From assembly GCF_000069785.1 (NCBI RefSeq), contig NC_010528.1, positions 1,674,001 through 1,738,000 of the forward strand: a DNA stretch of 64,000 nt, written 5' to 3'. The position numbers and the translations under genes were made by a program. The notes under the pieces were generated by a model. That model did no database searches, was not told the origin of the DNA, and saw only the letters and a program-made list of their open reading frames with translations. This DNA comes from Cupriavidus taiwanensis LMG 19424. GTDB lineage: Bacteria > Pseudomonadota > Gammaproteobacteria > Burkholderiales > Burkholderiaceae. Shown one piece after another: positions 9,314 through 18,816 of this stretch (position 1 is the first letter of the stretch; the number at the start of each line of letters is the position of its first letter).

Positions 9314-10222
9314 ATGACCTACTCCGCTTCCGACCTCGCGCGCTCCGCTGGGGCCCGTTTCCGCCAGGCGCTTGCCGACGAGCATCCGCTGCAGGTGGTC
9401 GGCACCATCAACGCCAACCACGCCCTGCTGGCCAAGCGTGCCGGCTACCGCGCCATCTACCTGTCGGGCGGCGGCGTCGCGGCCGGCTCGCTGGGCCTGC
9501 CGGACCTGGGCATCTCGAACCTGGATGACGTGCTGACCGACATCCGCCGCATTACCGACGTGTGCGACACGCCGCTGCTGGTCGATGTCGACACGGGCTT
9601 CGGCGCCTCGGCCTTCAACGTGGCCCGCACTACCAAGTCGCTGATCAAGTTCGGCGCCGCGGCCATGCACATCGAGGACCAGGTCGGCGCCAAGCGCTGC
9701 GGCCACCGTCCCAACAAGGAAATCGTCACCCAGGGTGAAATGGTCGACCGCATCAAGGCCGCCGTCGATGCCCGCACTGACGAGAACTTCGTCATCATGG
9801 CCCGCACCGATGCGCTGGCCGTCGAAGGCCTGGACAGCGCCATCGAGCGCGCCGTGGCCTGCGTGGAAGCCGGCGCCGATGCCATCTTCCCCGAAGCCAT
9901 GACCGACCTGGCCATGTACCGCAAGTTTGTCGATGCGGTAAAGGTGCCGGTGCTGGCCAATATCACCGAATTCGGCGCCACGCCGCTGTTCACCACTGAT
10001 GAACTTGGCGGCGCCGGCGTGTCGATGGTGCTGTATCCGCTGTCGGCCTTCCGCGCCATGAACAAGGCGGCGGAAAACGTCTACGCGGCGATCCGCCGCG
10101 ACGGCACGCAGAAGAACGTGGTCGATACCATGCAGACCCGCGCCGAGCTCTACGAGAGCATCGGCTACCATGCCTTCGAACAGAAGCTCGACGCCCTGTT
10201 CGCGCAGGGCAAGGGCAAGTAA
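9314..10222 (+). CDS. prpB: 2-methylisocitrate lyase
   Basis: PrpB cleaves 2-methylisocitrate to pyruvate and succinate, the last step of the methylcitrate cycle. The 302-residue protein has the isocitrate-lyase-superfamily active-site loop KRCGH (in [12 protein letters not shown]), the metal-binding D-D/E residues around [10 protein letters not shown] and HIEDQ, and the conserved [11 protein letters not shown] strand. The start at MTYSASD fits the family and lies just behind the sigma-54 promoter. The frame is open 52 codons further upstream, but that would include the promoter. The Shine-Dalgarno sequence is weak. First gene of the prp operon; prpC follows after 99 bp. Confidence 0.96.
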   Translation: MTYSASDLARSAGARFRQALADEHPLQVVGTINANHALLAKRAGYRAIYLSGGGVAAGSLGLPDLGISNLDDVLTDIRRITDVCDTPLLVDVDTGFGASAFNVARTTKSLIKFGAAAMHIEDQVGAKRCGHRPNKEIVTQGEMVDRIKAAVDARTDENFVIMARTDALAVEGLDSAIERAVACVEAGADAIFPEAMTDLAMYRKFVDAVKVPVLANITEFGATPLFTTDELGGAGVSMVLYPLSAFRAMNKAAENVYAAIRRDGTQKNVVDTMQTRAELYESIGYHAFEQKLDALFAQGKGK

Positions 10223-10321
10223 GGCACCAGACGCAGGCGCGGCCGGGGCGGGGATATCCCCTCCCGGCCGCTTGCACGACCAAAGACAGGCAACACCAGG
10301 CATCACACCAAGGAGACCCAG

Positions 10322-11479
10322 ATGTCCGAAGCGCAACCGCTCGTCACTCCCAAGCCCAAGAAATCCGTCGCGCTGTCGGGCGTGACCGCCGGCAATACCG
10401 CGCTGTGCACCGTCGGCCGCACCGGCAACGACCTGCACTACCGCGGCTACGACATCCTCGATATCGCCGAGACCTGCGAATTCGAGGAAATCGCCCACCT
10501 GCTGGTGCACGGCAAGCTGCCGACCAAATCCGAACTGGCCGCCTACAAGGCCAAGCTGAAGTCGCTGCGCGGACTGCCCGCCAACGTCAAGGCGGCGCTC
10601 GAATGGGTGCCGGCCAGCGCCCACCCGATGGACGTGATGCGCACCGGCGTGTCGGTGCTGGGCGCGGTGCTGCCGGAGAAGGAAGACCACAACACCCCGG
10701 GCGCGCGCGACATCGCCGACCGCCTGATGGCCAGCCTCGGCTCGATGCTGCTGTACTGGTACCACTACAGCCACAACGGCCGCCGCATCGAGGTGGAGAC
10801 CGACGATGATTCCATCGGCGGCCACTTCCTGCACCTGCTGCACGGCGAGAAGCCGTCGGCGCTGTGGGAGCGCGCCATGAACACCTCGCTCAACCTGTAT
10901 GCCGAGCACGAGTTCAACGCGTCGACCTTTACCGCGCGCGTGATCGCCGGCACGGGTTCCGACATGTATTCGTCGATCGCCGGCGCGATCGGCGCGCTGC
11001 GCGGTCCCAAGCACGGCGGCGCCAACGAGGTCGCATTCGAGATCCAGAAGCGCTACGACAACCCGGACGAGGCCCAGGCCGACATCACCCGCCGCGTCGA
11101 GAACAAGGAGGTCGTGATCGGCTTCGGCCACCCGGTGTACACCACCGGCGACCCGCGCAACCAGGTGATCAAGGAAGTGGCGAAGAAGCTGTCGAAGGAT
11201 GCCGGCTCGATGAAGATGTTCGACATCGCCGAGCGGCTGGAGACCGTGATGTGGGACATCAAGAAGATGTTCCCCAACCTGGACTGGTTCAGCGCGGTCA
11301 GCTACCACATGATGGGCGTGCCCACGGCGATGTTCACGCCGCTGTTCGTGATCTCGCGCACCTCGGGCTGGGCCGCGCACATCATCGAGCAGCGCATCGA
11401 CAACAAGATCATCCGCCCCAGCGCCAACTACACCGGGCCGGAGAACCTGAAGTTCGTGCCGATCAAGGATCGCAAGTAA
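10322..11479 (+). CDS. prpC: 2-methylcitrate synthase
   Basis: PrpC condenses propionyl-CoA with oxaloacetate to 2-methylcitrate. The 385 residues match the family length. The citrate-synthase catalytic elements are present: the YHYSHNG region, GPKHGGANE with the active-site histidine, [13 protein letters not shown] with the second histidine, and the aspartate in [17 protein letters not shown] C-terminal context. The ATG has AAGGAG 8 bases upstream. The short, cold-active-like prokaryotic citrate synthase type and the position between prpB and acnD support methylcitrate rather than citrate synthase. Confidence 0.96.
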   Translation: MSEAQPLVTPKPKKSVALSGVTAGNTALCTVGRTGNDLHYRGYDILDIAETCEFEEIAHLLVHGKLPTKSELAAYKAKLKSLRGLPANVKAALEWVPASAHPMDVMRTGVSVLGAVLPEKEDHNTPGARDIADRLMASLGSMLLYWYHYSHNGRRIEVETDDDSIGGHFLHLLHGEKPSALWERAMNTSLNLYAEHEFNASTFTARVIAGTGSDMYSSIAGAIGALRGPKHGGANEVAFEIQKRYDNPDEAQADITRRVENKEVVIGFGHPVYTTGDPRNQVIKEVAKKLSKDAGSMKMFDIAERLETVMWDIKKMFPNLDWFSAVSYHMMGVPTAMFTPLFVISRTSGWAAHIIEQRIDNKIIRPSANYTGPENLKFVPIKDRK

Positions 11480-11532
11480 GACCGGCTGCCGGTTTGCCCG
11501 CGGGTTGCATGGATCCGAGCCTGCGGGCACAG

Positions 11533-11572
11533 GGGGTAGTTGGTCGCTGACACGGGGCCACTACCCCTTTTT
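11533..11572 (+). terminator. Terminator-like hairpin between prpC and acnD
   Basis: GGGGTAGT and ACTACCCC form an 8-bp stem, extended by a nearby GG/CC pair, followed directly by five Ts (11568-11572). This is the form of an intrinsic terminator, yet it lies inside the operon, 54 bases after prpC and 27 bases before acnD. It could lower acnD/prpF expression relative to prpBC, or protect the prpBC transcript 3' end. Confidence 0.6.
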
Positions 11573-11598
11573 CATACTTATATAGATTTCCCTACACC

Positions 11599-14211
11599 AT
11601 GAATTCTGCAAACCGCAAACCGCTACCGGGCACCAAGCTGGATTACTTCGACGCGCGCGCCGCGGTCGAGGCCATCCAGCCGGGTGCCTACGACAAGCTG
11701 CCGTACACGTCGCGCGTGCTGGCAGAAAACCTGGTGCGCCGCTGCGATCCCGCCACGCTGGCGGATTCGCTGAAGCAGCTGATCGAGCGCAAGCGCGACC
11801 TCGACTTCCCGTGGTTCCCCGCACGCGTGGTGTGCCACGACATCCTGGGCCAGACCGCGCTGGTGGACCTGGCCGGCCTGCGCGACGCCATTGCCGACCA
11901 GGGCGGCGACCCTGCCAAGGTCAACCCGGTGGTGCCGGTGCAGCTGATCGTCGACCACTCGCTGGCAGTGGAATGCGGCGGTTTCGATCCGCAGGCGTTC
12001 GAGAAGAACCGTGCCATCGAGGATCGCCGCAACGAAGACCGTTTCCATTTCATCGACTGGACCAAGAAGGCGTTCAGGAACGTCGATGTGATCCCGCCGG
12101 GCAACGGCATCATGCACCAGATCAACCTGGAGAAGATGTCGCCGGTGATCCACGCCGACAACGGCGTGGCCTACCCCGATACCTGCGTCGGCACCGACAG
12201 CCACACCCCGCACGTCGATGCGCTGGGCGTGATCGCCATCGGCGTGGGCGGCCTGGAAGCCGAGAACGTGATGCTCGGCCGCGCCTCATGGATGCGCCTG
12301 CCGGATATCGTCGGCGTCGAGCTGACCGGCAAGCGCCAGCCCGGCATCACCGCCACCGACATCGTGCTGGCCCTGACCGAATTCCTGCGCAAGGAAAAGG
12401 TGGTCGGCGCCTACCTGGAGTTCCGCGGCGAAGGCGCATCGAGCCTGACGCTGGGCGACCGCGCCACCATCTCGAACATGGCCCCGGAATACGGCGCCAC
12501 GGCGGCGATGTTCTTCATCGACGAGCAGACCATCGAATACCTGCGCCTGACCGGCCGCACCGACGAGCAGCTCAAGCTGGTCGAAACCTACGCGAAAACC
12601 GCCGGCCTGTGGGCCGATTCGCTGCAGCACGCCGAATACGAGCGCGTGCTGAGCTTCGACCTGTCGACCGTGGTCCGCAACATGGCCGGCCCGTCGAACC
12701 CGCACAAGCGCCTGCCGACCTCGGCGCTGGCCGAGCGCGGCATCGCGGTGGACCTGGACAAGGCCCGCGCGCAGGAAGCCGAAGGCCTGATGCCCGATGG
12801 CGCCGTGATCATCGCCGCTATCACCAGCTGCACCAACACCAGCAACCCGCGCAACGTGATCGCCGCCGCGCTGCTGGCACGCAACGCCAACGCGCGCGGC
12901 CTGACGCGCAAGCCGTGGGTCAAGTCGTCGCTGGCGCCGGGATCGAAGGCGGTCGAACTGTACCTGGAAGAAGCCAACCTGCTGCCTGACCTGGAAAAGC
13001 TCGGCTTTGGCATCGTCGCCTTCGCCTGCACCACCTGCAACGGCATGTCCGGCGCGCTGGATCCGAAGATCCAGCAGGAAATCATCGACCGCGACCTGTA
13101 TGCCACCGCGGTGCTGTCCGGCAACCGCAACTTCGACGGCCGCATCCACCCGTACGCCAAGCAGGCCTTCCTGGCCTCGCCGCCGCTGGTGGTGGCCTAC
13201 GCCATCGCCGGCACCATCCGCTTCGATATCGAAAAGGACGTGCTGGGCACCGACCAGGACGGCAAGCCGGTGTACCTGAAGGACATCTGGCCGAGCGACG
13301 AAGAGATCGACGCCATCGTCAGGCAGAGCGTGAAGCCCGAGCAGTTCCGCAAGGTCTACGAGCCGATGTTCGCGCTGACCGCGGAAACCGGCGAGAGCGC
13401 CGCGCCGCTGTACGACTGGCGCCCGCAGAGCACCTATATCCGCCGCCCGCCGTACTGGGAAGGCGCGCTGGCCGGGGAGCGCACGCTGAAGGGGCTGCGC
13501 CCGCTGGCGCTGCTGGGCGACAACATCACCACCGACCACCTGTCGCCGTCCAACGCGATCCTGCCCAACAGCGCGGCTGGCGAATACCTGGCCAGGATGG
13601 GCCTGCCGGAAGAGGACTTCAACTCGTACGCCACGCACCGCGGCGACCACCTGACCGCGCAGCGCGCCACCTTCGCCAACCCGACGCTGATCAATGAAAT
13701 GGCCGTGGTCGATGGCCAGGTCAAGAAGGGTTCGCTGGCGCGCATCGAGCCGGAAGGCAAGGTCGTGCGCATGTGGGAAGCCATCGAGACCTACATGGAC
13801 CGCAAGCAGCCGCTGATCATCATCGCCGGCGCGGACTATGGCCAGGGCTCGTCGCGCGACTGGGCCGCCAAGGGCGTGCGCCTGGCCGGCGTGGAAGCCA
13901 TCGTCGCCGAAGGCTTCGAGCGCATCCACCGCACCAACCTGATCGGCATGGGCGTGCTGCCGCTGGAGTTCAAGCCGGGCGTGAACCGCCTGACGCTGGG
14001 GCTGGATGGCACCGAAACCTACGACGTGATCGGCGAACGCCGGCCGCGCGCCACGCTGACGCTGGTCGTGCATCGCAAGAACGGCGAGCGCGTGGAAGTG
14101 CCCGTGACGTGCCGCCTCGACAGCGATGAAGAAGTGTCGATCTACGAGGCGGGTGGCGTGCTGCAGCGGTTTGCGCAGGACTTCCTGGAGTCGAACAAGG
14201 CGGCGGCGTAA
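11599..14211 (+). CDS. acnD: Fe-S-dependent 2-methylcitrate dehydratase
   Basis: AcnD dehydrates 2-methylcitrate to 2-methyl-cis-aconitate-type product and, with PrpF, replaces PrpD. The 870 residues have the aconitase layout: domains 1-3 with cluster ligands in SCTNTSNP and in ACTTCNGMSG (CTTC), a linker, and the C-terminal swivel domain with DNITTDHLSPSNAI and GADYGQGSSRDWAAKGVRLAGVEA. The gene is known as acnM in Ralstonia eutropha. Context (prpB, prpC before and prpF after) separates it from the housekeeping AcnA. There is no strong ribosome binding site; the ATG begins MNSANRKPLPG. Confidence 0.95.
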   Translation: MNSANRKPLPGTKLDYFDARAAVEAIQPGAYDKLPYTSRVLAENLVRRCDPATLADSLKQLIERKRDLDFPWFPARVVCHDILGQTALVDLAGLRDAIADQGGDPAKVNPVVPVQLIVDHSLAVECGGFDPQAFEKNRAIEDRRNEDRFHFIDWTKKAFRNVDVIPPGNGIMHQINLEKMSPVIHADNGVAYPDTCVGTDSHTPHVDALGVIAIGVGGLEAENVMLGRASWMRLPDIVGVELTGKRQPGITATDIVLALTEFLRKEKVVGAYLEFRGEGASSLTLGDRATISNMAPEYGATAAMFFIDEQTIEYLRLTGRTDEQLKLVETYAKTAGLWADSLQHAEYERVLSFDLSTVVRNMAGPSNPHKRLPTSALAERGIAVDLDKARAQEAEGLMPDGAVIIAAITSCTNTSNPRNVIAAALLARNANARGLTRKPWVKSSLAPGSKAVELYLEEANLLPDLEKLGFGIVAFACTTCNGMSGALDPKIQQEIIDRDLYATAVLSGNRNFDGRIHPYAKQAFLASPPLVVAYAIAGTIRFDIEKDVLGTDQDGKPVYLKDIWPSDEEIDAIVRQSVKPEQFRKVYEPMFALTAETGESAAPLYDWRPQSTYIRRPPYWEGALAGERTLKGLRPLALLGDNITTDHLSPSNAILPNSAAGEYLARMGLPEEDFNSYATHRGDHLTAQRATFANPTLINEMAVVDGQVKKGSLARIEPEGKVVRMWEAIETYMDRKQPLIIIAGADYGQGSSRDWAAKGVRLAGVEAIVAEGFERIHRTNLIGMGVLPLEFKPGVNRLTLGLDGTETYDVIGERRPRATLTLVVHRKNGERVEVPVTCRLDSDEEVSIYEAGGVLQRFAQDFLESNKAAA

Positions 14212-14241
14212 GCTAAGGCTTCTACCGAAGCCAGTGGTGTG

Positions 14242-14271
14242 CTCCCCTCTCCCGCTTGCGGGAGAGGGGAG
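14242..14271. repeat. Perfect 14-bp inverted repeat between acnD and prpF
   Basis: CTCCCCTCTCCCGC, a TT centre, then its exact reverse complement. This pyrimidine/purine-rich hairpin type recurs between genes in many Burkholderiales and Xanthomonadales genomes (from memory). It lies 31 bases after acnD and 84 before prpF, with no U-tract, so mRNA processing or stabilisation is more likely than termination. Confidence 0.7.
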
Positions 14272-14355
14272 AAAACAAGCGCTTCGCTTTGCTTCCCCGC
14301 ATTGGACTTCCAATCTGTACAAAGGCCCCCGGCCTAACCAGGACTAAACATTCCC

Positions 14356-15546
14356 ATGGCCCACGTACCCCAGATCAAGATCCCCGCCACCTACATCCGT
14401 GGCGGCACCAGCAAGGGCGTGTTCTTCCGCCTGCAGGACCTGCCCGAGCGCGCCCAGGTCGCGAGCCCCGCGCGCGACGCGCTGCTGCTGCGCGTGATCG
14501 GCAGCCCCGACCCCTATGGCAAGCAGATCGACGGCATGGGCGCGGCCACGTCCAGCACCAGCAAGACCGTGATCCTGTCCAAAAGCACGCGCCCGGACCA
14601 CGATGTCGACTACCTGTTCGGCCAGGTCTCGATCGACCAGCCTTTTGTCGACTGGAGCGGCAACTGCGGCAACCTGTCGGCCGCGGTCGGCCCCTTCGCC
14701 ATCAGTGCCGGCCTGGTCGACCCGAGCCGTATCCCGCAGAACGGCGTGGCCGTGGTGCGCATCTGGCAGGCCAATATCGGCAAGACCATCATCGGCCACG
14801 TGCCCATGACCAACGGCGAAGTCCAGGAAACGGGCGATTTCGAACTGGACGGCGTGACCTTCCCCGCCGCCGAAGTCCAGCTCGAGTTCATGGACCCGGC
14901 GGCCGAGGAAGAAGGCGCCGGCGGCGCGATGTTCCCGACCGGCAACGTGGTCGACGACCTGGAAGTGCCCGGCGTCGGCACGCTCAAGGCGACCATGATC
15001 AACGCCGGCATCCCGACCATCTTCGTCAATGCCGAGAGCATCGGCTACACGGGCACCGAGCTGCAGGACGCCATCAACAGCGACACCAAGGCGCTGGCGA
15101 TGTTCGAAACCATCCGTGCCTACGGCGCGCTGCGCATGGGCCTGATCAAGAACGTCGACGAGGCGGCCAAGCGCCAGCACACGCCCAAGGTCGCCTTCGT
15201 GGCCAGGCCGGCGGACTACACCGCCTCCAGCGGCAAGCAGGTGGCCGCGGCCGACGTCGACCTGCTGGTGCGCGCGCTGTCGATGGGCAAGCTGCACCAC
15301 GCCATGATGGGCACGGCGGCAGTGGCGATCGGCACTGCCGCCGCCATCCCCGGCACGCTGGTCAACCTGGCGGCCGGCGGCGGCGAACGCAATGCGGTCC
15401 GGTTCGGGCATCCGTCCGGCACGCTGCGCGTTGGCGCCGAGGCGCAACTGGTCGACGGCGAATGGGTGGTCCGGAAGGCCATCATGAGCCGCAGCGCGCG
15501 CGTGCTGATGGAAGGCTGGGTGCGCGTGCCCGGCGACGCGTTCTGA
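14356..15546 (+). CDS. prpF: PrpF, AcnD-accessory 2-methylaconitate isomerase
   Basis: PrpF isomerises the 2-methylaconitate made by AcnD so that aconitase can complete the cycle. The 396 residues have two diaminopimelate-epimerase-like halves. The N-terminus IPATYIRGGTSKGVFF carries the conserved lysine/serine region, DWSGNCGNLSAAVGPFA holds the family's cysteine motif, and the C-terminal glycine-rich segment HPSGTLRVGA is as in known PrpF. It ends the visible prp operon; no prpD is present in the window, consistent with the AcnD/PrpF route. Confidence 0.95.
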   Translation: MAHVPQIKIPATYIRGGTSKGVFFRLQDLPERAQVASPARDALLLRVIGSPDPYGKQIDGMGAATSSTSKTVILSKSTRPDHDVDYLFGQVSIDQPFVDWSGNCGNLSAAVGPFAISAGLVDPSRIPQNGVAVVRIWQANIGKTIIGHVPMTNGEVQETGDFELDGVTFPAAEVQLEFMDPAAEEEGAGGAMFPTGNVVDDLEVPGVGTLKATMINAGIPTIFVNAESIGYTGTELQDAINSDTKALAMFETIRAYGALRMGLIKNVDEAAKRQHTPKVAFVARPADYTASSGKQVAAADVDLLVRALSMGKLHHAMMGTAAVAIGTAAAIPGTLVNLAAGGGERNAVRFGHPSGTLRVGAEAQLVDGEWVVRKAIMSRSARVLMEGWVRVPGDAF

Positions 15547-15636
15547 GCCAGCCGCCAGCGCATGGCGGGCGCCGGCCGGTTCGGCCCCCGCCAAGTATGC
15601 GCTTGCGGTTATGGCGGCAGCAGTTTCATGCCGAAT

Positions 15637-15652
15637 TGGCATAACCCTTGCG
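15637..15652 (+). promoter_or_regulatory. Candidate sigma-54 promoter of the asparaginase gene
   Basis: TGGCATAACCCTTGCG keeps the invariant GG and GC with 10-base spacing; differences from consensus are T for C in TGGCAC and G for A in TTGCA. Predicted start is near 15664, giving a leader of about 170 bases. A sigma-54 promoter on an asparaginase would fit nitrogen control, but no clear NtrC site was found. Confidence 0.55.
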
Positions 15653-15835
15653 CCGCACTTCCAACGCGAATTTCTCCTCACGTATAGTCTCTGCCGCTGC
15701 CAGCGCCGGGCCTGCACCACAGTCCCGGCCGCAGGCAGCCACCGACTGAACACGGACGGCACCATTCCACCCATAAGGTATGTCGTGCCGCTTCCAGTAC
15801 GGGCCACACGTTCGTATAGATACCCGAGGAGAATC

Positions 15836-16954
15836 ATGAAACATTTCGCCCGCGTCACCACGCTGGCCGCTGCCCTGCTGTCAGCGAGCCTGATCACCGG
15901 CACCGCGCATGCGCAGCTCGCGCCCGCGGCACAGCCCGCCGCTGCCACGGCTCCGGCCGAGGCCCGCAAGGCCAACATCGTCATCATCGGCACCGGCGGC
16001 ACCATTGCCGGCGCTGGCGCCGCGGCGACCAACACCGCCGCCTACCAGTCCGCCGTGGTCCCGGTCGACAAGATCATCGCGTCGGTGCCGGAGCTCTCCA
16101 AGGTCGCCAACGTCAAGGGCGAACAGATCTTCCAGATCGGCTCGGAAAGCTTCAACAACGAACGTTTGCTCAAGCTCGCCAAGCGCGTGTCGGAACTGCT
16201 CAAGCAGCCCGACGTCGATGGCATCGTGATCACGCACGGCACCGACACCATCGAGGAAACCGCCTATTTCCTCAACCTGACGCTGAAGAGCGACAAGCCG
16301 GTGGTGGTGGTCGGCTCGATGCGTCCGGGCACCGCGCTGGGTGCCGACGGCGCGCTGAACCTCTATGACGCCGTGCTGGTCGCCTCGAACCCGGCGTCGA
16401 AGGGCAAGGGCACGCTGGCCGTGCTGAACGACGAGATCCACACCGGCCGCGACGTCTCCAAGACCAACACCTTCAAGACCGAGACCTTCCGCTCGCCGTT
16501 CGGCCCGCTGGGCTACGTGGTGGAAGGCCGCACGCTGTTCTACCGCCTGCCGGCACGTCCGCATACGGTGCAGACGCAGTGGGACATCGACAAGATCGAC
16601 AAGCTGCCCGAGGTCGCCGTGCTCTATGCCTACGGCAACGCCAACCCGGCCGCGGTCGACGCCGCGGTCAAGAGCGGCGCCAAGGCCATCATCTACGCCG
16701 CCACCGGCAACGGCAGCGTCGGCGACTACATGGTCGAGCCGCTCAAGGCCGCGCGCGCCAAGGGCGTGCAGATCGTGCGCGCGTCGCGCACCGGCAGCGG
16801 CGTGGTGGTACGCAATGCCGAGCAGCCGGATGACAAGTACGACTGGATCGTCACCGACGACCAGCTGCCGCAGAAGGCGCGCATCCTGATGGCGCTGGCG
16901 CTGACGCAGACCAACGACGCCAAGGCGCTGCAGCAGGTGTTCTGGAAGTACTGA
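15836..16954 (+). CDS. ansB: Type II (periplasmic) L-asparaginase
   Basis: Hydrolyses asparagine (often glutamine too) to aspartate and ammonia in the periplasm. The 372-residue precursor has a clean signal peptide ending TAHA at residue 26. The catalytic threonine is in GTGGTIAG (Thr56), the second threonine-aspartate pair is in THGTDTIEET, and SMRPGTALGADGALNLYDAV and the C-terminal SRTGSGVV segment are family hallmarks. GAGGAG lies 6 bases before the ATG; the frame is open further upstream without coding character. Free-standing, with its own promoter 184 bp upstream. Confidence 0.94.
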   Translation: MKHFARVTTLAAALLSASLITGTAHAQLAPAAQPAAATAPAEARKANIVIIGTGGTIAGAGAAATNTAAYQSAVVPVDKIIASVPELSKVANVKGEQIFQIGSESFNNERLLKLAKRVSELLKQPDVDGIVITHGTDTIEETAYFLNLTLKSDKPVVVVGSMRPGTALGADGALNLYDAVLVASNPASKGKGTLAVLNDEIHTGRDVSKTNTFKTETFRSPFGPLGYVVEGRTLFYRLPARPHTVQTQWDIDKIDKLPEVAVLYAYGNANPAAVDAAVKSGAKAIIYAATGNGSVGDYMVEPLKAARAKGVQIVRASRTGSGVVVRNAEQPDDKYDWIVTDDQLPQKARILMALALTQTNDAKALQQVFWKY

Positions 16955-17089
16955 TCCAGGGCAGCACCGATCCGCGCGCCGCGCAGGGGTTCTCCCGGCG
17001 GCGCGCCCTCCCCCTCATCAGCCGGGCCACTGCACACCCGTGCTTCATAGCCTCCACACGGCCCGTGCCCACTATGCTGGCAGCCGGTC

Positions 17090-17108
17090 GCGCCAATGCC
17101 ATTGGCGC
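17090..17108. repeat. 19-base palindrome between convergent genes
   Basis: GCGCCAATG-C-CATTGGCGC is a perfect 9-bp inverted repeat with one central base, in the gap between the asparaginase and thioesterase 3' ends. There is no U-tract on either side and neither gene's promoter is here, so the function is unclear. Confidence 0.5.
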
Positions 17109-17181
17109 GCACGGGGGTGAAGGCGAATATCCGGCGGTTAATTGCGTTAATGGGAATTACAGCGCGCGTCGGCGCATCGGC

Positions 17182-17655
17182 TCAAAACATGGCGCTGCTC
17201 ATCAACGCCCTGGCGACCAGCACGCCCTCGTCGGGCGCTTCGGCGTACACCGAGACATCCGTCACCACCTGCCGGCGGCCGCGCCGGGCCACCGACGCCA
17301 CCGCCCTCAGCGCGGCGCCTTGCGCCGGCGCCAGGTACTGGATCGACAGCGAGCCGGTCGCTCCGCCCTTCACCTCGTCCGCACTCGCGCCAGACGCCGC
17401 CGCGGCCGCGCCGGCGATGTCGATCAGCGTGGCAATGACACCGCCGTGCACGATGCTGCCGTGGGTCACGTTGGTCGGCAGGAACGGCATCTCCAGTTCG
17501 ACATGGTCCGGGGCCAGGCTGGCCAGCCGCACGCCGAGGGCGCGCGCCACGGGGGATCCCAGCAGCACGGTATCGACCATGGCGCGCATGCGCGGGTCGA
17601 CACCGTCTGGGCGGCGGTATTGGGATAAGGGCACGGCGGCGATGGTCTGGGGCAT
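17182..17655 (-). CDS. Hotdog-fold thioesterase, PaaI family
   Basis: A 157-residue acyl-CoA thioesterase-like protein. The hotdog core shows the hallmark GSIVHGGVIATLIDIAGAAAA segment, in which the helix follows the HGG motif, and the strand TGSLSIQYLAPAQG. PaaI-type enzymes hydrolyse aryl- or medium-chain acyl-CoA; the substrate cannot be told from sequence. The start is the ATG with AGGAG about 8 bases upstream. The gene is divergent from the DUF1289 gene and convergent with the asparaginase gene. Confidence 0.85.
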   Translation of the reverse strand: MPQTIAAVPLSQYRRPDGVDPRMRAMVDTVLLGSPVARALGVRLASLAPDHVELEMPFLPTNVTHGSIVHGGVIATLIDIAGAAAAASGASADEVKGGATGSLSIQYLAPAQGAALRAVASVARRGRRQVVTDVSVYAEAPDEGVLVARALMSSAMF

Positions 17656-17823
17656 GGCTGGACTCCTGAAAGGGCGCGATTCCTGTCGCAGCGTAATGGC
17701 CCCCGCAGCACGGCTCAATGACCTCCGAGGTAATCCCCGCCCCCACGGCACGGCCTTTGGCCGGGCTGCCGCTGCGCTCCCGATATAATGGGCGGCCGTT
17801 TTACCCTCCGCCCTGCCGCCACC

Positions 17824-18075
17824 ATGCCGTCACCTTCCGAATCCGCCACGCTCAGCCCCGAACCGGACCACGGCGCCACGGATTCCACGTTGTCCGAGCG
17901 TCCGGACAGCCCCTGCATCGGCATCTGCTCGACCCTGTTCGACGAGGTGTGCCAGGGCTGCGGCCGTACCGCGGCCGAGGTCAGCAACTGGGTCTTTTTC
18001 AGCGACGAGGACAAGCAGCGGGTCTGGGAGCGCATCACGCGCGAAGGCACCGGCAAGCGTTTTCGCCAGGGCTGA
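17824..18075 (+). CDS. DUF1289 small cysteine-rich protein
   Basis: An 83-residue protein with the DUF1289 core: SPCIGICSTLFDEVCQGCGRT with four spaced cysteines, followed by EVSNWVFFSDEDKQRVWERI. The family has no established function; the cysteines suggest metal binding. A TATAAT box at 17784-17789 overlaps an alternative ATG at 17788. If that box is the -10 element, only the ATG at 17824 is usable, so I chose it, though neither start has a good ribosome binding site. The first 30 residues are Ser/Pro-rich. Confidence 0.8.
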   Translation: MPSPSESATLSPEPDHGATDSTLSERPDSPCIGICSTLFDEVCQGCGRTAAEVSNWVFFSDEDKQRVWERITREGTGKRFRQG

Positions 18076-18096
18076 GAGGCCCTGGCCCGCGGCCCG

Positions 18097-18816
18097 TCAT
18101 TCGCCGGACAGGCGCCGCTCCATCGCTTCGACTTCGCGCCGTTCCAGGCGCTGTCGTGCCAGCTTGCGCCAGCTCTCGGCCAGCGGCACCAGCGCGGCCA
18201 TATCCTCCAGCGCGGCATAGTCCAGCCGGTCGACATACAGCACCTGCAGCAGGCGGTGCAGCGACCATCCGGGACAGGGCCGCGCGATCAGTTCCAGCCT
18301 GTCGCCCGCCGCCACGTCGCCGGTTTCCAGCACGCGGTAGTACCAGCCCGTGCGCAGGCTCTGCTGCACGGCGCGCGACATGCCCGCATAGCCGAAGCGG
18401 TGGTTGAGCTTCCAGCACGGCTGGCGTGCCTGCGACACCTCCACCAGCGCCGTGCCCAGGCGGAAGCGGTCGCCGATGCAGACGTCGGCCTCGGTCAGCC
18501 CCGTGGTGCTCAGGTTCTCGCCGAAGGCGCCGGGCGTGTCGAGCACACCGTCGCCGGACGCACCCTGTTCTTGCAGCGCCCGCCGCCACGCCGGGTAGTG
18601 GTCGAAGGGATAGTGATGCAGCGCTTTTTCCGGGCCGCCATGGTGCCGCGGATCGCCCTGCCCGTCGCCCTCGAGCCCGGTCGCGGTCACACGGACGCGT
18701 GCGCGCGTTGCCGTCTTGGCAATGCCGCTCGGTACGCCATTGGGGCCGAACGGGCGCACGGGCCCGGTCAGCACCGCATCGACCGGCACGCGTACGGCGG
18801 TGACGGGCTGGCTCAT
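18097..18816 (-). CDS. MOSC domain protein, YiiM-like
   Basis: A 239-residue protein with the MOSC fold (about residues 45-165), including GLEGDGQGDPRHHGGPEKALHHY, GAFGENLSTTGL and the sulfur-carrying cysteine motif QPCWKL. A C-terminal three-helix (3-alpha) domain follows (residues 175-235). This is the arrangement of E. coli YiiM, which reduces N-hydroxylated substrates using the molybdenum cofactor. Its ATG overlaps the stop... of the upstream amidotransferase gene by 4 bases, so the two are translationally coupled. Confidence 0.88.
   Translation of the reverse strand: MSQPVTAVRVPVDAVLTGPVRPFGPNGVPSGIAKTATRARVRVTATGLEGDGQGDPRHHGGPEKALHHYPFDHYPAWRRALQEQGASGDGVLDTPGAFGENLSTTGLTEADVCIGDRFRLGTALVEVSQARQPCWKLNHRFGYAGMSRAVQQSLRTGWYYRVLETGDVAAGDRLELIARPCPGWSLHRLLQVLYVDRLDYAALEDMAALVPLAESWRKLARQRLERREVEAMERRLSGE

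Noticed and set aside
17784..17789. TATAAT as a firm promoter for the DUF1289 gene
   Set aside because: No acceptable -35 hexamer at 16-18 bp; used only as weak support for the downstream start codon.
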